This document shows positions 18,561 through 29,597 of a stretch of 32,006 bases of DNA, in pieces (within the stretch, counting starts at the first letter, position 1; each line of letters begins with the position of its first letter). The DNA is from Chara braunii (lineage: Eukaryota > Streptophyta > Charophyceae > Charales > Characeae). A model generated the notes under the pieces. That model was not told the DNA's origin and did not search any database. It saw nothing but the letters and a program-made list of their open reading frames with translations. The stretch lies in contig BFEA01000080.1 in NCBI GenBank assembly GCA_003427395.1, positions 980,415 through 1,012,420 of the forward strand. The letters are read 5' to 3'. The position numbers and the translations under genes are program-made.

Positions 18561-18672
18561 TGCATTTGGGATTATGTGTGAAAATGTTTTCGCCTTGAGA
18601 AGAAAATGAACAAACTTAATCAGCCAAGAACTCTTGAACAAATGACAACAAAACTCCAGGCTTCTGACTTCA

Positions 18673-18912
18673 GAAGGGATGGTGATGAACTCTCTGGCTT
18701 GCACGGAATTAGAAGTTGGTGCGTGTCAATGATTGAAAATTTTATGGATTGTTTGTACAGTGTATCTCAGCTATGCTTGCCTGCGGTAGAAAGAATGGTG
18801 ATGAGCTCTCTGGCTTGCAAGGAATTTCGAAGTTGGTACGTGCTAATGATTGAAGATGGTTGAAGATTTTATGGATTGTTTGTACAGTGTATCTCGGGTA
18901 AGTTTGCCTGAG
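18673..18912. repeat. Tandem duplication of about 117 bp
   Basis: The sequence starting GAAGGGATGGTGATGAACTC at 18673 is repeated, with substitutions and a small insertion, from 18790 (GAAAGAATGGTGATGAGCTC). Both copies end near TTTGTACAGTGTATCTC. No coding meaning was recognised. Confidence 0.85.
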
Positions 18913-19731
18913 TATGTGACGTGCTTAGTCCCTCCAGTAGAACTACGTGGTTTCATGGTAAATTAACATTACCCTGTGGGTATATGGGCATTGAGGGCAC
19001 TATTCAAAGGTTGGGATGAGAAGTTTGCTTTACAATGAGGGCTGTATTGCTGGGTATCTCTGGGCAAACTTTGCAGGTGTGTAATAAGACATTTTTGGTA
19101 TATTCTTCTCACTATGCGCATGGCACTGTCCTCATCCTAACACTACATACATCCAGAACGCAGAGTGTGCCTGCACATACTAGCGCATGTGGAGGACAAG
19201 CTGCTGTTCCATGGGTCAACTAACACCTAACAGCACTCTGGGAAGATCCTATTGCCCTCTATCCTGCACTTGGTTTGCTCCGGCAGACGTCCTCTCCTAC
19301 AAGTTACTTACAATCTGCAGTAATGGGGTCCTCTTCTGTTGTCATACTATGTCTGATATTAACTGTTTAGCTGGTGTTGAGCTCTATATCAGGTAGGTTG
19401 GCCTGGCCTGGAGAACAAGAGCTGGTCATAGAAAAATAGGTGTGTTATGTTTCAAGTTCAAATGCAAGGCGTGAACATGAAGCATATTGAAAGGACATGA
19501 CAGTAATGTTTTCAGAACAGCTGCTAACAACAATTCATACCATGCTTACACACACAAGATGACGCACACACAAACAAGAGAGCGATGTAACTTGAACGTA
19601 GCCAATCAACTCAGTTATACAGAATTGTCTTTGTAAAATAGGTGGCTATGGCCACCAAGCCAGCTATCACAGGTATGGTCAATCTCTCTGCTTCAACCTT
19701 ACTCCTCTCTCCTTTCCCTGTCGAAGATCTC

Positions 19732-19732
<1 letters not shown>

Positions 19733-19801
<69 letters not shown>

Positions 19802-19860
19802 NTCTCTCTGTCTGTGTGTGTGTGTCTCTCTCTCTCTCTGTGTCTCTCTCTCTCTCTCTC
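19733..19860. repeat. TC/TG microsatellite with an ambiguous base
   Basis: A long (TC)n tract followed by (TG)n and further (TC)n. Base 19802 is N, so the length is probably not resolved in the assembly. Confidence 0.97.
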
Positions 19861-20532
19861 ATGCTCGCAGAACCTAGCTATGGCGCCCTGCACCATTGAC
19901 TACCTAATACCAATGGCAAACGAAGTAGCAGCGCGCTTCACAGTATCCCAAAATAGTGCAGCAGCGCTTCCACATTAAGTCAGAAGTCGTTATGTGCTGA
20001 CAACTTCAACAAATGGGATTTTCTACTTGACGATTCGCCTTCCGGACTCTCTGGACCAGTTGTGGATTTGTTACCCTGCCAATGTTTGTCGCTTCCGAAA
20101 GATTGCAGACTTTCCTGAGACTTTGCTGCTGCCTGGACTCGACTCACCAAAATGGGCCTATGACTTCTCCAAATTTTTTGACCCTTACTGGTACCTACGG
20201 GAAATTTCCTACCGCAGCCTACTACCACGAGCCTGGCTGTGCATAATGCATATGACTGGGGCGGATGAGGACACTGGAAACTAGGACTGGAACTGGGACT
20301 GGGACCAGGGCTGCAGTGGTGGAATCCTTTAATTTCCGCCAGCCTAGGCACACTTGTGAGTCTGCTCGTAGTGTGACATGATTCTGGGAGCAGTCTCAAG
20401 GAGTTCATCTCGTGGAACCACCTGTCTTCTGTTGGACGTTCATACTGATACCTGCACTTGTATTACATCTGCGTTCTGCCCCTTCTTTCTGTCTGGAGTG
20501 GTGCTTCATCAATGATACGACATATATCGTAG

Positions 20533-20830
20533 CTACCGCCCATCAGAAGGAATCATTGATCTGCGTGAGGGGAACTCATCATTATGTACACAAGGCAGCA
20601 ACTTGGATGCATGAAACATATGGTAGGTTCTCAGGCGTCCGGGGACATCTATGGCATACCATGGTCCGTCATCGCCACCTACTTCATCCAATACTTTTTG
20701 TGGTCCTCGGTATGCGGCTAACAACATCTGAAAGATGGCTTCCCTGGGTAAGAATTCCTTAGACTCAGCCCAGACTTAATCTCCTACTGCAAAATGTGAT
20801 GTGCATTGGACCACTTAATTCGTCACTCCA
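20533..20830 (-). pseudogene. Gypsy integrase C-terminal fragment (GPY/F module)
   Basis: The minus strand reads VWAESKEFLPREAIFQMLLA, AYRGPQKVLDEVGGDDGPWY, AIDVPGRLRTYHMFHASKLL. This is the integrase C-terminal module, parallel to the GPSYVVDVP and FHASRLLP stretch of element 2. A stop precedes VWAES (GD-stop-VW). No other part of the element is visible nearby, so it is an isolated fragment. Confidence 0.8.
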
Positions 20831-21040
20831 TGCACATGCACAATGAGAGTTCACACGAAATCCACACTGGAGACCGGAGATGAGAAATCCGTATCAGTGC
20901 AACTTAGAAATTCCAACGAATTATCATATTAAACAGTTTCAGTGTTCCATCATCATCGGCCGCCCGCGGCCTGTTTGCTTTCGAAATTTTGAGGCCCGGT
21001 ACCTCCTTGAGTTTCCCTTGGTGTGCTGCTGCTTTGGTTT

Positions 21041-21140
21041 GTGGGACGTGAGCTTTGACTGTGGGACGTGACCCTTGCCTTTGGGATGTGACTCTTGACT
21101 GTAGGACGTGACTTTTACCTGTGGGATGTGACTTTCGACT
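21041..21140. repeat. 20-bp minisatellite, locus 1 (five units)
   Basis: Five contiguous 20-bp units share the pattern GTGGGACGTGACTCTTGACT, with a few differences each. The sequence on both sides (about 20955-21160) resembles about 29598-29870, including CGGCCTGT and the CTGCTGCTT words. Confidence 0.9.
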
Positions 21141-21214
21141 GGGTACCGGTTGGACTTGACCATCTGCATCTTTTTGGTTGGCGATACACCTGGAAGGCCC
21201 CCGTTGGGGTTGAC

Positions 21215-21760
21215 ATCTACAAGGAAGACTCTGATGGTCGTGCTAGGCATGGTGGTCATAGTAGGAGGGATATAGTGGCTTTGCATTGTCCTTTGAACAT
21301 CGGAGCTTCATTCCGATAGTCCGCCATAGCCACCTGTTCGAACCAAGTAGGAGAAGGATGTATGAGATGGCTATGGTGGACCTCTCGAGTGGCTGGCAGT
21401 TAGGGAAGGATTCGTATATTGGTTCTCGTTCGTTCTTTCATTGTTAATATTATCATTGTGAAGAAGAAGTTGGGGGAGTTATTGGAGGTTGAGGAAGGTG
21501 GCGAGAGAAGGGGAATTGACATTGACACTTGCTGGTGTTTATATTCTTCTTCTTCTTCCATTATTATTTCGTCTTCTTCATTTGTCTAATTCTCTTTCTT
21601 TCATTACAGGTGCAATAGAACGACTTCGTCGTTCTTCGAGTTGTTGCACTGCAAGATAGCCAGGATCATAACAGTAGCCAAAAAGTATATTTCTGTTTGT
21701 TTGGTTAGTGCAGGAGAGAAATTTGTTACCTGTCGGAAAAGGGATCTTGGAAGGTTTTGT
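21215..21760. repeat. Diverged direct repeat, copy 1
   Basis: Scattered blocks match 25305-25720 in the same order: TTGCATTGTCCTTTGAACATC, CCGCCATAGCCA, TTCATT near 21440, and CCAGGATCATAACAGTAGCC. The copies could be old LTRs or solo repeats. No primer site or coding sequence links them. Confidence 0.45.
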
Positions 21761-21814
21761 AGACCATAGCAGGAGCACTGCATCCCTCTACGGTCTAGGA
21801 TGGGTGCTGTACGG

Positions 21815-22246
21815 ATGTAGTTGAGGTTCGTGCTAGGTGGGTGCTTATACCTTAAGCTCGGTGAGCTGTTAATACATTGCTCTGCTAGGATTACCTTCTA
21901 CCGCTTTAGGACTGAGAAAAGGGAAATTGTAAATAGTGGTGTGCTACAAAGGGAGAGGGGCTCAGGGGAATGTGGTTGAACGAAGAAATAAAGCTGAAAT
22001 AGAAGCGTCCGAGATAAACCCGACAGTAGCGGTGATATTGGGATTAGATGGGGTATTTGATGAAACATGGCATGTAGTTGAGGTTCGTGCTAGGTGGGTG
22101 CTTATACATTAAGCTCGGTGAGTTGTTAATGCATTGCTCTACTAGGATTACCTTCTACGGCTTTAGGACTGAGAAAAGGGAAACTGTAAATAGCAGTGTG
22201 CTACAAAGGGAGAGGGGCTCAGGGGAATGTGGTTGGATGAAGAAAT
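21815..22246. repeat. 175-bp direct repeat pair
   Basis: 21815-21989 and 22072-22246 match over their whole length with about a dozen substitutions and no net gap. Both start ATGTAGTTGAGGTTCG. The 82 bp between them are unrelated. No coding function was recognised. Confidence 0.93.
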
Positions 22247-22389
22247 GTCAAATGAATGTGGCTACGACATAGGATGTGGCAATACTTTGGCAGCAGTAGC
22301 CCTGTTGCGACACACGTCGTCAACGACAGTCCAAATCTTCGCTGAACCTAATTCTAAAGTGGCGATTTTTCAGTGTTTTTGAAGTTCTC

Positions 22390-23170
22390 TGAAGTCGTGT
22401 TTCAAGGATTTCAGAAGTGTTGAACATATTGAGTGCCCCTATGTTGAATAAATCTTTAAAATGTTCAGTGTTTGCCCCCCTGTCCGAATGTACAGAAACG
22501 CTGAACATTCTGAAGATTCTGAAGTGGTGAAGAGGTTGAAAATTCTGAAGATTATGGAGTGGTGAAGAGGCTGAAAATTATGACGTACACCTCCCCTATC
22601 TGAGTGTGTAGGAACGTTGAAGATTCTAAAAACTTTGAAGTGGTGAAAACGCTGAAGATTCTGAACCCCTTCCCCCCGCGCCTCCCTCTGTTTTGTTTCT
22701 TTAAGGGGGGGGTTCAGAATCTTCAGCGTTTTCACCACTGCATAATTTTTAGAATCTTCAGCGTTCACCTCCCTATCTGAATGTGTAGAAACGCTGAAGA
22801 TTCTGAAGATTATGAAGTGGTGAAGATGCTGAAAATTCTGAAGTACACCCTCTATCCGAGTGTGTAGGAATTTGAAGATTCTGAAAATTTTGAAGTGAAG
22901 AAAATGCTGAAGATTCTGAACCCCCCCCCTCCCCCCCCCCTTCTTGTGTTGGTGGGGGGTTCAGAATCTTCAACGTTTTCACCACTTCAGAATTTTCAGA
23001 ATGTTCAGCGTGTGTCCCCTTATATGTGTGTGTACAAACCCTGAAGATTCTGAAGTGGTGAACATGCTGAAAATTCTGAAGTACACCCCCCCTTTGTACG
23101 AGTATGTAGGAATGCTGAAGATTTTGAAAATTTTGAAGTGGTGAAAACTCCGAAGGTTTTGAACCCCCCC
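22390..23170. repeat. Array of hairpin-forming repeats
   Basis: Higher-order units of about 240-290 bp are built from CTGAAGATTCTGAA and GAAGTGGTGAA words and separated by C-rich and G-rich runs. At least two units contain long inverted repeats: arms 22612-22669 and 22709-22766 (58 bp each, about 4 mismatches, 39-nt spacer), and about 22869-22927 with 22955-23010. The first also has a perfect 31-bp stem next to its spacer. The third unit has only a left arm. No protein is encoded. Confidence 0.9.
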
Positions 23171-23230
23171 CTCGCCCCCAACCGAGTGTCTATGCCCGAC
23201 TGTGTATGGACGTTGAACGTTCATAATGTA

Positions 23231-25304
23231 AAGGCTGAATATTAGTAAAGCCGTTAACCTTCACTCACCCAACGCCAACCCTTTTGTCCACACAGTGCTG
23301 CCAGCTATACCAGCTGTTTGCCAAGCAGTTGTCTGTAACTTCTGTCCTCTCTCCAGCCGTACCCTGGCCACAGTGCCTTCGCGCAGAGCTCCTGCTAGCA
23401 GTTGAGCACCCGAATGTAAAGCTTTGCCCTCTTCTCTTTTGTCCTGCCCGGAGGCCGATATGGGTTCTGGCAGGCATTCTCCAGTGCCTACCGGAAGGAG
23501 TCCGGGTTCCAGCCTCAGCAACTAACTCAGTGGCTGGGCCTGCCGGTTAGTGAAAGGGATGGGGTCCAACCTCTGCCAAGATATGCAGGGTGTGGCCTTC
23601 ACTTAGGGTCGGCCGACCATTTTCCTGCCACGACCTTCACTTAGGGGTGGGCGTCAATTTTCCAGGCGGCCTCCATGAGCTTGTAGAGGCCTGAAGCCTA
23701 ACACAACCCTGACTATGGATGACTCTCCAGCCTCTCCAACCTAAGCTAATATAGTCTCCTCTCGTTGCCAGGCCTCCCAGAGGTCCAGCATCCGGTCCAT
23801 TGTCTTCTCCTTCAACGTGGCTACGGCTGCAGTCACTCGGTATTCCTCATTCCAAAACTCTCTCTGAACTTCTCAAGTGTTTTCCCAGTCTTCCTCCCTA
23901 TCCCCGCTGCCTCCTACTTCTACTAGCTATGGGTGTCGCCTACTACCTCTAATGATGGCTGACCAACCAGGCATTGCCTCTCCTCTATCTGGTGGCAGCA
24001 GGGCAGGGTTGGCCGCGGCAGCTGGCTGGGGAGCTGCTATCACTCTGAGGCAACTTGGCACTCGGAGTCTGGAATGATCTAGAAACTTTGTCTGGAAGGT
24101 TGGATGTGTGATCTGTACGCGAAATTTTCTGGAGAGAATTACTTGACTGTTGATCTACCAGGTCAGACTGGGCCTGGCTGTTGACTTTCCCAGGCCTGGG
24201 GTGCCTGAATCCAGGTGTGGCTGCCAAGTAGGCCTACGGGTGCTCAGTCCAGTACAAGTTTCAGACCTTACCCTAGGCTGACCCTAGGATCTACACACTG
24301 ATTTAGGGCATGTTGAATGTGTGCTTCTGACCCTGTCTTCTTGCACTAATAACATCTGAGTCCTATGTTCACAGTGCAATGACCTGCACAAATCGCTGTC
24401 TAAGATTCCTGTACTGTCTGAGAAAGTGCTGTTCTTCTTGTCTGTTTTCTGAGAATTCCTTGTCTGAGTCTGTTCTGTTGTGATTTGCTGTCTTTCCTAA
24501 GTGTGTGTGTTAGCTACCACTAACGTCCATATGCCGTGTGCTTACCTGAGTCCAAGTCTGGGTCCGTGTGCTAACTCTGTTGGCCATGAGTGTGTGGTTC
24601 TGCCTACGACAGGAACAAGGTAGGGATAGAGAGATGCCCGGGGGCAGGACTGAAAGTTAGCGGTAGGATTTGCTGGTGGGTAGTTTAGCGCCCAGGGACA
24701 AAAGTAGAATTCGTTTGAACCCAGTAGGGGGTTTCCAGCAATTCAGCAGGGCCTGGATAGGTTGGTAACATGCCTGTATGTAATGATCATGCAGGGCGTG
24801 AATGTAGGTGCCAAGTAGTCTAGGATCAAAGCCCAAACGGATGGAACACCTGGTAGGCCTAGTGCACCCAATTGAGGCGGGTGAGGCAGGTAGTACTCGG
24901 CTAAGGTACTGGATGCCAGGAGGTGGCAAGCATATCATTCAGTGCAGTGAGTGAGTTCGGCCTCTTTGGACGTTCACTCCACAGCCATACTGCTGCTCCG
25001 CCAAAAGAGAGAAGTGACAGAGCTGCTGGGAGGAGAAGGTGGAACTGGAGGTTGATGGAGAAGACCTCCATGGCTGTGGACGAGTACTGGGGAGGAGGTA
25101 GAAGTCATCCCTGGCTATGGAGGTGAGCGAGGACCTCTAGCTAGGCTATGAAGTAGTAGTAGAGGTAGGAAGAGGACGAAGGAGGTGGGAACCAGAAGGA
25201 GACCCACCTTTGGGTATGGGGGACTTGCATCTCCATCTCCAAGGTTGGCATTGCACCTAGAAGGCCCTTAAATCGGGGAACTGGTGGGTTGAGGACTCAT
25301 CGGA
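23231..25304. other. Intronic sequence, nothing recognised
   Basis: No convincing coding, RNA or transposon feature was found. Two short direct repeats of CCTTCACTTAGGG occur near 23600 and 23635. GGTGG-rich and GAGGAGG-rich patches occur at about 25030-25200. Confidence 0.5.
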
Positions 25305-25720
25305 TAGAGTAGGCTTGGGGGCTGAAATGGGAGAGGGCATGGAAGATTTGCGTTGTCCTCTGAACATCCAAGCTAGGCTTTGATGAGCCGCCATAGCCAG
25401 ATGTCCTGACAAGGAGGAAGGGAGGTGTAGGAGATCCAAAGAAGGGGGAGTAGCCGAACGTTTGATTCGGGCTTCATTCATTTTTGTTGTTTATTATTTA
25501 AATAAGATGATGATGGATATGATGAGGGGGAGATGATGGAGGCAAGATGAGGGAGAGATGACATCAGCTTGTGTTTACCTTCTTCTCCTGCTCTCCTCCA
25601 TTCCTCCCTTGTCTTATCCGTCTTCCAATCTCTTTCATTGGAGTCGCAATTGAATGGCATTGTCTGTTCTGAGCTTTGCTTTGGGAGCTGACCAGGATCA
25701 TAGCAACAACCAAGCTCTGT
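25305..25720. repeat. Diverged direct repeat, copy 2
   Basis: This is the partner of 21215-21760, with TTGCGTTGTCCTCTGAACATC, CCGCCATAGCCA, CTTCATTCATTT and CCAGGATCATAGCAACAACC in the same order. It ends about 130 bp before exon B. Confidence 0.45.
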
Positions 25721-25850
25721 TTATTTTCGTTTTGGTGTGGGCGTTGGCCACATGGGGAACACTAGTATATGTTATTGGCTTCTGTCAACTGTGCATATTT
25801 ATGGCATCCGAGCTTATGAACAAACTTTTTACCATGTTGCTGCTTAACAG

Positions 25851-26030
25851 TTTGTGAAATTGAAGCTGGGAAAGCTGAGCGGCACAACGAAGGTGATTTT
25901 GAAGGACCTGAATCCCAAATGGAATCAAGTGTTCGCATTTGAGAATGTAAAGAGGACTGAGAGTGATGGAAGTGTCACACAGGACTTCAACTCGGAGACA
26001 GACTCTCTGGAAGTGACTGTTTGGGACCAG
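25851..26030 (+). CDS. MCTP-like C2 gene, exon B (rest of the C2 domain)
   Basis: Sixty codons begin after the acceptor TTAACAG and end at CAG|GTCAGT. The product reads FVKLKLGKLSGTTKVILKDL, NPKWNQVFAFENV, an insert of about 18 residues rich in Ser/Glu/Asp, then SLEVTVWDQ. GTTK, NP-x-WNQVFAF and LEVTVWD are typical of the C2 domains of plant MCTP proteins, where NP-x-WN and the following loop shape the Ca2+/lipid-binding end. The family usually has a shorter loop between FAF and LEV. The exon joins exon A (SDP|FVK) in phase 0. The next exon was not found. Confidence 0.85.
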
Positions 26031-26846
26031 GTCAGTGATTCTTTTTCTTTTTGGGTAAGCACAAAGGTTGCATCGTATTGGTGGGACCTGCACCTATTGG
26101 AAATGAGGTGCAGCACCCCATAAGAGATATGCACAAAAAAGACTAGAAATTGGGCCCAGGTCAGTGATTTTAATGCCTGGACTCTTGAGTGATTTGTTTC
26201 CCTGTTCACTATATCCAGAAAAAAAGTTTTTACTTCTCTGTGTATTGATTAGTGTGCAGCTCTACGGCATATCATTTTTTGGGCTACTGTGGAGTTTCGT
26301 TTCTCATGTCTAATCATGACCTCCTACCTCACCACTCAGGAGTGCATCTCGTTCTGCTTTCTTCCTGAGATCACTGGCACATCTGTCTGCACTCTGGTGA
26401 CATGTCTGGTACCATTGTCACATTTTCACGGAGAAGGGTATGGCTATTGTAGGCCCAGACACCAGACCAGTCCAAGCAATGTCCAAATGTAAATATCTGA
26501 TTCTTTCTTCGAATTTTGTTGTGAATTTGGAGTTCTTCCTCATCCAAAAGTTTCGTTCCTGGATGCAGGGGAGGGAACTTAAAAGATAAAAATAAAAAAA
26601 ACAGTCGCAGATTCTGATTCAGTGATTCAGTCTGATTCACATCAACTTCACAAAGGAAGGAAAAAGGACAAGAAGATGCGATATCTGACATAGTTGGAAC
26701 AGCAGACTTCACGAAGTCCATGTTAGAGCAAACTGACAGTTTGACACAGCTAATCGGCACAGTAAACCTCACTATAGGTGGTTACCGATCAGGAAGTTGA
26801 CAACTTTGATGGAGCACACACTCACTCATTCCCTCTAGCAAACACA
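26031..26846. other. Non-coding sequence downstream of exon B
   Basis: This is probably the next intron of the MCTP-like gene. The donor context CCAGGTCAGTGATT recurs at 26157-26170, suggesting a small local duplication of the exon/intron edge without the coding part. No continuation of the C2 domain or further exon was recognised. Confidence 0.5.
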
Positions 26847-27666
26847 CTGATCTGACCATGAATGTGTTGATGATGAGGTCGATGACGAAGGGGAGGCATT
26901 CGAGGGGGAGGAGGAGGAGGAAGAGGGAGAAGAGGTGGGAGAGGAGGAAGAAGAGGGAGAGACTGAGGGGATGATGTAGTATAAAATGTAGGTGGGGGAG
27001 CCGGTGCTGATGGTGATGGTGCTCATGATGATGGTGGCGGTGATGGTGGTGGTGGGGGTGGGGGTGGAGGTGATCGAGGAGGTGGTAATGGTGGCAGTGG
27101 AGGAGGCGGCACACTTTCAGCAGCAGTTGCCGAATTGGTAGGATGCAGGCCTTCATCCCCTGTGGTTACTTCCACAACGTTTGCATTGTATGTTGCGGCT
27201 GGCCTGCTCCCCAACTGGGATCCAGATTAGTGTCCGCCATCCTACTGAAATGGCAGATGCTAATGTGGATAGGGAAATCCAGCTGGGGACCAGGCCAGCC
27301 GCAACAGAATATAAACGTTGTCGAAGTGACGGCAGGGGATGAAGGCGTGCATCCTTCCAATGTGGCGACCGATGCTGAAATCATCACCCCCACCACCATC
27401 ACCATCGGATCCCCCACCACCATCACCACCAGCTCCCCCACCATTATCATCACCACCACCACCGTCACCACTGGCTCCCCCACCTACATCTTTTACTAAT
27501 CATCCCCTCAGTCATCTCCCCACCTACATCTTCTACTAATCATCCCCTCAGTCATCTGCCTCTTCTTCCTCCTCTCCCGACTCTTCGCTTTTCCTCCTCT
27601 TGCTCTCCCTCGCATGCCTCCACTTTGTCGTTGACCTCATCATCAACACATTCATGGTCCGATCAG
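26847..27666. repeat. Long foldback (inverted repeat) element
   Basis: The left arm starts CTGATCTGACCATGAATGTG (26847) and the right arm ends with its near-complement CACATTCATGGTCCGATCAG (27666). The arms can be followed inward through matching GATGATGAGGTC, GGATGAAGGC, CAACGTTT and GCGGCTGGCC blocks to a 9-nt loop at 27241-27249. Each arm is about 400 bp, with substitutions, small indels and different lengths of a GGTGGT/CACCAT microsatellite. Each arm, read outward, can encode a similar peptide (VVEVT, GDEG, HP). No target duplication was recognised. Confidence 0.88.
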
Positions 27667-28029
27667 CTATCACAGAGGACTTATCGGCGGAGGCATCTGT
27701 CGTCAGGCCATCATAGAGGCCTCTTCAGTGGAGACGTTCCCCATCTCCACCACTGTCTCCAAGACAGTGGCCTGGTGTGTCCTTCGACAGCATGATCACC
27801 GCACCCCCTGCAGGGGTCAGAGATCTACTCAGAGGCCAATGCTTGCAACCGTACTCAATATACACTCGCTAGGAATAGCACATACCGAGTCCGATGCCTA
27901 CAATGTGGCGATGATTTTTTTTCAGTGCTGCAGGCCTGCGTGTGCACCAGACACAAGGTGCAGCCACCTTTGTAGCATTTGCACGTTTAGCAGCCACTCT
28001 GAGCACAAGAGGTTAACGGGGCATCTGGT
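27667..28029. other. Nothing recognised
   Basis: No feature was supported here. The sequence is of average composition with no long reading frame of recognisable content. Confidence 0.4.
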
Positions 28030-28175
28030 TTTCAGGCCTGAAATTTCTGAAATTAGGGTTTTGGGCTCAAATTTCATGTTTTTTTGGAATTTCAAGTTTT
28101 TGCTATATATGCATTTTGATAGGGTTGCCGTATATGAAATTTGGGGTTATTTGGAGTTTTAGAATTTGCGCTATT
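28030..28175 (+). repeat. AT-rich dispersed repeat, second locus
   Basis: Resembles 6685-6840 inside element 1 in the same orientation (CTATATATGC, AGGGTTGCCGTAT, GGTTATTTGGAG). It is rich in AAATTTC words. AT-rich sequence continues to about 28290. Confidence 0.5.
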
Positions 28176-28289
28176 AAGATTTCTGAAATTTCTGAAATTG
28201 GTCGAGTTTTTTTTGGGCCAAATTTCATGGAAATGCACCTTTGGCTTGCTGTTTTATATGTTTTTAATTGCTTTTTTTAGGGTTTTTTT

Positions 28290-29597
28290 CTGTGATGGGG
28301 TCGTAAGAAGTGCACTCTATAGATTGGTGTGAAGTGTTGTTAAAATGACTGTCTGGTTTTCTTATAAATGGGCCTGAAAAATGGGTGCTCGGTTAACCTG
28401 CTCTCGCACAAGTGCAGCTGATCAGCTTCCACTTCCTGCATCTCACCCACCCACTTCTCATTCACCTAGCCCTGATTGCTCCCCTCCCGCAATTGACTAT
28501 GATCTTGATGGAGCCCACAAATGAAGATGATCTCTCTTCGGAGCGCATGCTCGAGCTAGTGGAGTTAATACGACCAGAGTAACCTGACAAAAACAGTCAA
28601 GACCGCAATGAACCTCTCCCTACCATGCAATCTGCACAATCGACAGAATCAAATGATCTCATAGTGCTACAGTGAGGCCACTGTGCGTACTATGCTATTA
28701 ATGTATGTCACCTCCCTTGCAATTGTAACCCCTGTACCGTTTCTGATTTTGTAGACATTGTCCGCTCAATAGAAGAAGAGCACCGTGCTGTCTGCCCAGA
28801 GGGTGACAGTACTGTGCCTGCATGAACCTGTCCTGTCCATGGCATTTATGGGAAGACGATTACAACACCACCCTGCTCCACAGAATTGCAATGAGCCTCA
28901 AAGCTCACCACACGATGGAGTGCTCAAGTCAGCATGCATGCCTTACCGATTCACAGATTGTATTGACACACACATAGCACAAAGAGAAGACGAGTAGTAG
29001 ACCAGATAGCACACAACCAGAATTTAGAGAGAAATCAAGAATTCAACTGTCCAGCGCTCAACAAAATTACAAGTCTTCTTCGATCATCAAGAGTTTCTGC
29101 ATCTGCGCTCATTAGCGCTTGTTATCAACACCAAGTCCAGCGCCCTACAAAGTCTCCTCCATAGCTCACTCTCTCTCTCCCTCTTATCTCCCTCTCACTT
29201 GATGGTTCTGGTCTTTGCTCTTCACAGTCTTCTTCTTCCTCTCGCATTCGCACTCCCTACTACTAACACACACATGAGGATCAACTCTGAATACTACTCA
29301 CTGGTCTACTTCTACTGACATGCTAACTACATTGCCTCCTAGCGCTGGTGCAGCTATGGCTGCCTTCTTCTCTGCCAGCGTCTACCTCCCTCTCTCTCCC
29401 TCTCACTCAGCGCTGCTCTCTGGCATAGCGCAGCTCTCTCACATCTGGCGCACAAGTGCACTAGCACTTCCACACTCTCATGCGAGTGAACATCTGCCTG
29501 AATGGTAGGCTGGCCAGTCCTTTTATAGTCTTGGAATGCACTTCAACTCGTGCCAGCTACTTCTTGGGGCCTGACTGGTTCCGGTACCACATCCCCA
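28290..29597. other. No gene recognised; CT-rich in part
   Basis: The stretch contains several CT-rich patches (about 29165-29200, 29390-29440) and repeated AGCGC/GCGCT words. It could be part of an LTR or other non-coding repeat, but there is no second copy in the window to test this. Confidence 0.4.

Larger units (their letters stand above)
15352..25850 (+). other. Inferred 10.5-kb intron of the MCTP-like gene
   Basis: This is bounded by GTGAGT at 15352 and TGCTTAACAG ending at 25850. The two exons join in phase 0 to give a continuous C2 domain. It is filled with microsatellites, a LINE, a gypsy fragment, minisatellites and hairpin repeats. An alternative is two unrelated fragments brought together by assembly; transcript reads across the junction would decide. 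Confidence 0.65.

Noticed and set aside
19980-20408. Overlapping open frames on both strands (96 and 142 codons)
   Set aside because: No domain, no codon pattern, and no splice-supported link to the C2 gene; left as intronic sequence.
22320-23224. Small reading frames rich in LKIL and ILK repeats
   Set aside because: They are translations of the CTGAAGATTCTGAA repeat in the hairpin array and change frame between units.
26782-27499. His-rich and Pro-rich reading frames
   Set aside because: They are translations of the CACCAT/GGTGGT microsatellite in the arms of the foldback. Only the short VVEVT-GDEG stretch repeated in both arms has possible coding history.
28720-29560. A further LTR
   Set aside because: Composition is suggestive, but there is no second copy, primer site, polypurine tract or adjoining retrotransposon gene in the window.
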